NCBI GenBank assembly: GCA_947489925.1
Contig: CANLFK010000073.1
Location: 1-10,534 of the forward strand
Reading direction: 5' to 3'
DNA: 10,534 bases
Source of the DNA: Candidatus Caenarcanales bacterium
GTDB lineage: Bacteria > Cyanobacteriota > Vampirovibrionia > Caenarcaniphilales > Caenarcanaceae
Every line of letters begins with the position of its first letter. The stretch's first letter is position 1. The notes beneath the pieces are model-generated. The model was not told the origin of the DNA and did not search any database. It saw only the letters and a program-made list of their open reading frames with translations. Positions 6,557-10,534 of the stretch are shown piece after piece. The position numbers and the translations under genes were made by a program.

Positions 6557-7831
6557 TTATAAATCATCGAGATACTTCTTTGCAGCCTCAGCTAGACTTT
6601 CCGGTTGCTTGGGTTCAATTGGTTGTGGAGTTTGTTCAATTAATTCCAAACCACCACCAAGTGATGAATGACTAACAAGGTAAGTAATGCCATTTTGAGT
6701 TAATTCATCTCCTAGCTTTAAAGCTAATTTGCTTGGAATACCAATGTTTACTACTATTTGCTTGCCATCAAAGCGACGAACTATTGTTCCATCTTCAGGC
6801 TGGTTTTTTAATGAAAGAATTTCAGTACCATCTGTTAGCCTTGTTACCGTAAATGCTGGTATTGGTTGATAATTTCTTGTACTCGTAATAGGAGGAGTTT
6901 CATAAAGTGCTGAAAGATTAAAATCATCATAAGACGGAGATGTTTCTAAATCGTCATAATAATTCGAAGCTGGAGGTGGAGTAGTTTCATAAGAAGAAGC
7001 GTAGGGATTATCAGGCGGATCATTCAGAAGATCAGAGTAGTCGATTTCAAATTCATTATGCCCAGTATCGTGAGAGCCATCAGTAGTACCATCATCACCA
7101 CCGCCATAAATAGCCCTAGAACCAGTATTAGACTTGTTTAAGCTCTCAATTGCCTCTTGTTTCCCAAGTTCTTGCTGTTGTTCTTGCAAACTTGGAGTTT
7201 CCCTTTTACCACCAGCCAGTTCTGTTCTACTAACTTTATTTGGATTATGACCAACTGGCGTTTTTATTTCAATAGTTTTTTCGCCCGTTTTAATTTCGAG
7301 TACATCATTAGCTTTCTTACTTATTTCATCACCTAGAGCTAGTTTTATTGTTTCACCTTGCTTATATAAAGTATATTTTCCATCAGCAACGCCAATATTC
7401 ACATCTGGTGCTAAATTAATTAAAGGATACTGCCCTGGAAGAAAAACATTGCCTAATTTAAGCCTAAGTTCTCCTGCTGAGTTTAAAGCCATTGTTAAGG
7501 TTTTGGCAGGATTGCTTGCAAAGTTAAAAGTATTTTCTGGAGCAGTGCCAAAAGTACCTATTGCTGTTGATTTAGCATTTCCAAGCACATCATAAGCCAG
7601 ACCTACAGGTCCAAGAACTTTTCCTGCTACAGCCCCAGCAACTCTTCCAGCTTTCACTGCTGTTTGTTCTACGGTTTCTGTTACAACCTCTTTTGTCGCT
7701 TTTTTAGCAAACGGAACAATATTATTCGCTTCAGTTGTTGCAGGATTCAGATTAGTCTTAAAACAACATAAATAACCGCTCTCAGAATGAGCTAAGTGCA
7801 AACTTTTATTTTTTCTTGACTTGAAATTCAT
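6557..7831 (-). CDS. Unrecognised protein with Ala/Gly-rich segment, low-complexity linker and two VNIG...LGDE modules
   Basis: I do not recognise a family. Numbered from an upstream TTG at 7903 (448 residues), the protein shows a Lys-rich start, then an Ala/Gly/Val-rich stretch VTETVEQTAVKAGRVAGAVAG to about 107 ending GPVGLAYDV; similar stretches occur in pre-toxin regions of polymorphic toxins, but this is weak. A beta-rich part with VNIG (168-171) and LALGDE (188-193) follows. Residues 235-345 are low complexity, rich in Gln, Asp, Tyr, Pro and Ser. A second beta-rich part has VNIG (385-388), LKLGDE (395-400) and GITYLVSHSSLGGGLELIE, then a Pro-rich tail and LAEAAKKYLDDL. I prefer the ATG at 7831 (424 residues), because the 24 upstream codons overlap a repeat also found in noncoding DNA near 9900. 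Neither start has a clear ribosome site. Confidence 0.7.
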   Translation of the reverse strand: MNFKSRKNKSLHLAHSESGYLCCFKTNLNPATTEANNIVPFAKKATKEVVTETVEQTAVKAGRVAGAVAGKVLGPVGLAYDVLGNAKSTAIGTFGTAPENTFNFASNPAKTLTMALNSAGELRLKLGNVFLPGQYPLINLAPDVNIGVADGKYTLYKQGETIKLALGDEISKKANDVLEIKTGEKTIEIKTPVGHNPNKVSRTELAGGKRETPSLQEQQQELGKQEAIESLNKSNTGSRAIYGGGDDGTTDGSHDTGHNEFEIDYSDLLNDPPDNPYASSYETTPPPASNYYDDLETSPSYDDFNLSALYETPPITSTRNYQPIPAFTVTRLTDGTEILSLKNQPEDGTIVRRFDGKQIVVNIGIPSKLALKLGDELTQNGITYLVSHSSLGGGLELIEQTPQPIEPKQPESLAEAAKKYLDDL

Positions 7832-7842
7832 GGGTAATTCAT

Positions 7843-7878
7843 CTAAGTATTTATGTAAATCACTATAAAATACCAAGA
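7843..7878 (-). repeat. Left copy of a 35-36 base inverted repeat flanking hisZG
   Basis: On the minus strand, bases 7878-7857 match plus-strand bases 9893-9914 exactly (22 bases, beginning TCTTGGTATTTTATAG). After one inserted base, CATAAAT and TTAG also match. This copy lies just upstream of the preferred start of the unknown gene at 7831. Confidence 0.85.
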
Positions 7879-7930
7879 TTAACTTTAGATTTAATAAAAA
7901 CAAACAATATTTTTAATTTAAATTTACGCA

Positions 7931-7980
7931 TTGCCGATTTTGTCTGGTTGAAAATCTTTGCTAAACGGATAAATCGGTAA
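7931..7980. promoter_or_regulatory. Spaced inverted repeat at the hisZ promoter, candidate operator
   Basis: TTGCCGATTT (7931-7940) and AAATCGGTAA (7971-7980) are inverted halves matching at nine of ten positions, 40 bases centre to centre. The right half fills the promoter spacer up against the -10 box, and the left half lies upstream of -35. The GC-containing CCGATTT word stands out in this AT-rich DNA. A repressor looping or pairing across the promoter is an inference. Confidence 0.45.
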
Positions 7981-7986
7981 TATAAT
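7958..7986 (+). promoter_or_regulatory. Sigma-70-type promoter of hisZG
   Basis: TTGCTA at 7958-7963, a 17-base spacer, and a perfect TATAAT at 7981-7986. The start point would fall near 7993, about 25 bases before the hisZ ATG. This is the best promoter match in the window. Confidence 0.7.
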
Positions 7987-8017
7987 TTGTAAATTAAAGG
8001 ATGTAAAAAATTAGTTT

Positions 8018-9223
8018 ATGAGTTCTTCTTTTCTGCCGCTTGGTTCTCGTGATTTATTGCCGACTGACTTAATTAAACAAGAAAAGCTCAGACATATTGT
8101 CATGGACACTTTTAAGTCATGGGGATATCAGCCAGTTTTACCGCCTACCATTGAAAACCTTGATATTTTGGAGAAAGGACGACCACAATTTGTCAGAGAA
8201 ACTTTTAAAGTAATAGACAGAGACGGTCAATTATTAGCTTTGCGACCAGATATAACTTTGCCAATTGCTCGTTTAGCCGCTACCAGATTAAGCCAAGTTG
8301 AAAGACCTCTCAGATTGTGTTATACCGCCAAAGTTTTTCGGCAAAGTCCACATTTATCAGATGAGAGGCGTGAAATTTACCAAGCGGGCATTGAATTAAT
8401 TGGTTGCAAAAGCACTGATAAAGTTTATTCTTTGGGGCAAATTAATAAAGCCAATTTAGAATGTATTAGTATTTTGCTAGAAGTGCTTGAAAAAGCGGGT
8501 TTGACTGATTATAAAATTGTTTTAAGCCATATTGATTTGTGGAAATATGCTGGAGAAATCTTTCATAGAGTTGAAGAATTTTTAGAAGTTGATTTAGAAG
8601 CCGAATTAGATGCTATTTTACGCAAAGGAGATTTTATTGAATATCAAAAAGCCATTGCTCAAGCTGAAGAAAGATGCCAAAAGTCTTTAAAAGCTTCGAA
8701 AGAGCCAAGTGAATTAAAAGCCTGTTTTGAATCTAGTTTGCAAGATACGCCTTTAAATTATTTGAAAAAAGCTTGTTTTGAGCTAACTGGAGAACCGATT
8801 AAAATTTTAGACTATTTAGATCATGATTCAGTTATTTATAAAGAATTGCTAGCTATTGTGTCTTTAGAAGAGATTTTTGGCAAAGATAAATTTATTATTG
8901 ATTTTACAATGCGTCCAGATCCTAATTATTATACAGGGCTATATTTTGAAGTTGTTATTCCAAATACGGGCAAAGCAATTGGCAAAGGAGGTCGTTATGA
9001 TAATTTAATGTCTTCTTTTGGTCAGTCCGAGCCAGCTATTGGTTTTTCTTTGCAAGTGGATTCTTTATTGCGTTATGCTAAACCAGACAAATATAATGAA
9101 TTAGTGGAAGATAGTAAAAAAATGCGTATTCCAACTCAAGATAATAATCCAGAAGCATTAATTCATTCAATCAAGCAATCTATGAGCCTGCGTACCAAAA
9201 ACCCAATTGTTATAATTGATTAA
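8018..9223 (+). CDS. hisZ: ATP phosphoribosyltransferase regulatory subunit HisZ
   Basis: Histidyl-tRNA synthetase paralogue that binds short HisG and forms the active, histidine-regulated ATP phosphoribosyltransferase, the first step of histidine synthesis. Seen: class II core with GSRDLLP at 9-15, ALRPDITLPIARLAATRL at about 73-90, RLCYTAKVFRQ (motif 2-like), YQAGIELIG, the HisRS-like RPDPNYYTGLYFEVV and GKGGRYDNL, then AIGFSLQVDSLL in place of a true synthetase motif 3 (no ERL arginine pattern). There is no C-terminal anticodon-binding domain; the protein ends soon after at 401. Together with the adjacent short hisG this separates it from HisRS. The ATG at 8018 is the first after an in-frame TAG at 8012. 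AAAGGA lies about 17 bases upstream, further than usual, so initiation may be weak or use another signal. Confidence 0.95.
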   Translation: MSSSFLPLGSRDLLPTDLIKQEKLRHIVMDTFKSWGYQPVLPPTIENLDILEKGRPQFVRETFKVIDRDGQLLALRPDITLPIARLAATRLSQVERPLRLCYTAKVFRQSPHLSDERREIYQAGIELIGCKSTDKVYSLGQINKANLECISILLEVLEKAGLTDYKIVLSHIDLWKYAGEIFHRVEEFLEVDLEAELDAILRKGDFIEYQKAIAQAEERCQKSLKASKEPSELKACFESSLQDTPLNYLKKACFELTGEPIKILDYLDHDSVIYKELLAIVSLEEIFGKDKFIIDFTMRPDPNYYTGLYFEVVIPNTGKAIGKGGRYDNLMSSFGQSEPAIGFSLQVDSLLRYAKPDKYNELVEDSKKMRIPTQDNNPEALIHSIKQSMSLRTKNPIVIID

Positions 9224-9229
9224 AAAAAT

Positions 9230-9874
9230 ATGTTATATAAAAAAAATAATTATCGTATTGCAATACCGAAAGGAGCTTTATTTCAGGGTTCTTGTGAAAT
9301 TTTAAAAAAAGCTAATCTTGAATTTGACTCTCAGGATAGAAAATTGATTTTGGAAACAAATGAAGCAAATATTGAAATTTTATTAGTTAAACCAATTGAT
9401 GTGCCAGTTTATGTTGAAAACGGAGCGGCGGATTTAGGCATTGTGGGCAGTGATATTTTGGGAGAACATTATACAGAGACTTTAACTTTAATGATGTTGC
9501 CTTTCGGACATTGTGAGCTTATGATGGCTGTTCCTAAAGATAGTCCAATTCAAAGCTTGTCTCAGACACCAGATTACTGCAAAATTGCCACTAAATTTCC
9601 TAAACTAACTCGTTTATTTTTTCGGCAAAAAGGCATACCAATTGAAATTATTGAATTAAATGGCTCTATTGAAATTGCACCTCTCACAGGCTTATCTGAA
9701 GCAATTGTTGATTTATTAGCGACTGGGCGAACTTTAAAAGAAAATGGCTTAATTAAACTTGAAACTATTTCAAAGCATTCAGCTCGCCTAATTGCTAATA
9801 GAGTTAGCTGGCAAGTAAATCATGACTGGATTTTAAAAATCTTAACTGCCATTAATTCAGCTAACAATTTATAG
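9230..9874 (+). CDS. hisG: ATP phosphoribosyltransferase catalytic subunit, short form
   Basis: Condenses ATP with PRPP to make phosphoribosyl-ATP, committing flux to histidine. Seen: N-terminal YRIAIPKGALF (8-18), VENGAADLGIVGSDIL (about 64-79), KIATKFPKLTRLFFRQKGI, and the PRPP-binding segment GSIEIAPLTGLSEAIVDLLATGRTLKENGL. At 214 residues it is the short form, lacking the C-terminal regulatory domain of long HisG, and so needs HisZ. The ATG lies six bases after the hisZ stop, with no Shine-Dalgarno sequence in the A-rich gap, so translation is probably coupled to hisZ. No other his genes are present. The stop TAG is at 9872-9874. Confidence 0.97.
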   Translation: MLYKKNNYRIAIPKGALFQGSCEILKKANLEFDSQDRKLILETNEANIEILLVKPIDVPVYVENGAADLGIVGSDILGEHYTETLTLMMLPFGHCELMMAVPKDSPIQSLSQTPDYCKIATKFPKLTRLFFRQKGIPIEIIELNGSIEIAPLTGLSEAIVDLLATGRTLKENGLIKLETISKHSARLIANRVSWQVNHDWILKILTAINSANNL

Positions 9875-9892
9875 TTTTAATTTTATAGAGTA

Positions 9893-9927
9893 TCTTGGTA
9901 TTTTATAGTGATTTCATAAATGTTTAG
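9893..9927 (+). repeat. Right copy of a 35-36 base inverted repeat flanking hisZG
   Basis: Partner of the minus-strand copy at 7843-7878: 22 exact bases (9893-9914), then CATAAAT and TTAG with one single-base gap and two mismatches between. It lies 18 bases after the hisG stop and about 80 bases before the methyltransferase start, in DNA with no open frame. Confidence 0.85.
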
Positions 9928-9938
9928 TTTATGCTTGC

Positions 9939-9951
9939 TGTTGAAACAACA
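9939..9951. promoter_or_regulatory. Short dyad TGTTG-AAA-CAACA upstream of the methyltransferase
   Basis: Five-base inverted halves around AAA, containing a TTGAAA -35-like word at 9941-9946. The dyad is followed by A rather than T residues on the plus strand, so it is not a convincing hisG terminator. It may be a regulatory site for the gene starting at 10010. No clear -10 box was found at standard spacing. Confidence 0.25.
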
Positions 9952-10009
9952 AAAAACGACTAGAAAATGTAAACTATGAATTTATTGAATTAAGCTTGGA
10001 AAAACAATT

Positions 10010-10534
10010 ATGTCATTAGGAAAAAACCAATTATTTTATGGTGATAATTACGAAGTATTACAAAAGTATATAAAAGATGAGAGCGTAGATTTAGTTTATA
10101 TAGATCCGCCATTTAATAGTAAAAGAAATTATAATCAAATTTATAATAATATTGGTAATGAAGATAAAGCTCAAGCACAGGCATTTGTCGATACTTGGGA
10201 ATGGAATTTAAGAGCGGAAAAAGATTTAAAAGAAATATTAACTGGAAATAATTTTACTCCTCAAACAATAGACTTAATAATTGGTTTAGAAAAAGTATTA
10301 AAAAAAGGTACTCTTTTGGCTTATTTAACAAGTATGACTCTGAGAATAAATGAAATGTGGAGAGTACTAAAACCAACTGGTAGTTTTTATTTGCACTGCG
10401 ATCCTACGGCTAGTCATTATTTGAAATTACTTTGCGATACTATTTTTTGTGCTAATAGGGGTGGAGACTTTAAAAATCATCTTGTTTGGCAAAGAACATC
10501 ATCTCACAATAATGCAAACCGCTATGGCAGAAAT
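10010..10534 (+). CDS. Site-specific DNA methyltransferase, beta class (DPPF), 3'-truncated by the window
   Basis: First 175 codons of an open frame that runs off the right edge. Seen: FYGDNYEVLQ at 9-18 and VDLVYIDPPFNSKRNY at 26-41, with the catalytic DPPF (32-35) followed by the usual FNS. A middle region rich in W and charged residues (WEWNLRAEKDL) follows, then VLKPTGSFYLHCDPTASHYLK at 119-139 and FKNHLVWQRTSSHNNANRYGRN at 154-175. This order, with DPPF before the SAM-binding part, is the beta class of amino-methyltransferases (N6-adenine or N4-cytosine), as in type III Mod and stand-alone or type II enzymes. The target recognition domain, the SAM-binding FxGxG and any restriction partner lie beyond the window. 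An in-frame TGA at 9986 makes ATG 10010 the first start; GGA about ten bases upstream is a weak ribosome site. Confidence 0.93.
   Translation, partial: MSLGKNQLFYGDNYEVLQKYIKDESVDLVYIDPPFNSKRNYNQIYNNIGNEDKAQAQAFVDTWEWNLRAEKDLKEILTGNNFTPQTIDLIIGLEKVLKKGTLLAYLTSMTLRINEMWRVLKPTGSFYLHCDPTASHYLKLLCDTIFCANRGGDFKNHLVWQRTSSHNNANRYGRN

Noticed and set aside
7832..7903. TTG start at 7903 for the unknown protein
   Set aside because: There is no ribosome site, and the added 24 codons overlap a repeat whose other copy is noncoding with a frameshifting one-base gap; ATG 7831 is preferred, though the TTG start is not excluded.
8018..9223. Histidyl-tRNA synthetase (HisRS) instead of HisZ
   Set aside because: There is no anticodon-binding domain, the motif 3 arginine pattern is missing, and a short-form HisG follows six bases later.
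9868..9908. Three TTTATAG words after hisG as a direct repeat array
   Set aside because: Spacing is irregular (14 and 20 bases), the first includes the hisG stop, and such words are common in AT-rich DNA.

Overview
This strongly AT-rich bacterial window most resembles the non-photosynthetic relatives of Cyanobacteria (Melainabacteria/Vampirovibrionia). That placement is inference. It rests on an EF-Tu that reads almost like a cyanobacterial one, including the NPKTQRGE-type insert in the GTPase domain that E. coli EF-Tu lacks, and on the short HisG plus HisZ arrangement. No photosynthesis genes, tRNAs, rRNAs, CRISPR arrays or transposase genes are visible. Genes are densely packed and no gene-free stretch exceeds about 190 bases.

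Layout: (1) 1-1191, plus strand: a two-membrane-span coiled-coil protein of unknown function, possibly cut by the window edge, is coupled by a one-base TAATG overlap to a MauE/DoxX-like membrane protein with a CxC motif. (2) 1234-3699, minus strand: a TadE/TadG-like pseudopilin-type protein with eight exported cysteines and a G8 tract near its 3' end, then a dicarboxylate/amino acid:cation symporter (SDF/DAACS, SLC1-like) started by TTG. (3) 3856-4092, plus strand: a small YggT protein, convergent with tuf (EF-Tu, minus strand, 4182-5417); a strong hairpin terminator lies between them. (4) purE (minus) and tsaE (plus) diverge from a gap of only 14 bases. (5) 6557-7831, minus strand: an unrecognised protein with an Ala/Gly-rich segment and two VNIG...LGDE modules. 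(6) hisZ-hisG, plus strand, behind a good sigma-70-type promoter (TTGCTA-17-TATAAT) overlapped by a spaced inverted repeat. (7) From 10010 to the right edge: the start of a DPPF-class (beta) DNA methyltransferase, cut by the window.

Most genes are housekeeping: translation elongation, tRNA t6A formation, purine synthesis, and the first committed step of histidine synthesis. HisZ and HisG should act together as a hetero-oligomeric ATP phosphoribosyltransferase. The accessory or poorly understood pieces are the Tad-like protein, the 6557-7831 protein and the methyltransferase.

The observations most worth a second look are: a 35-36 base repeat with a 22-base exact core, in inverted orientation on both sides of hisZG; a symporter whose otherwise invariant NMDGT sodium-site motif reads SMNGA; the G8 tract in the Tad-like gene; three mirrored sequence blocks on both sides of the symporter gene; and the dyad in the his promoter.
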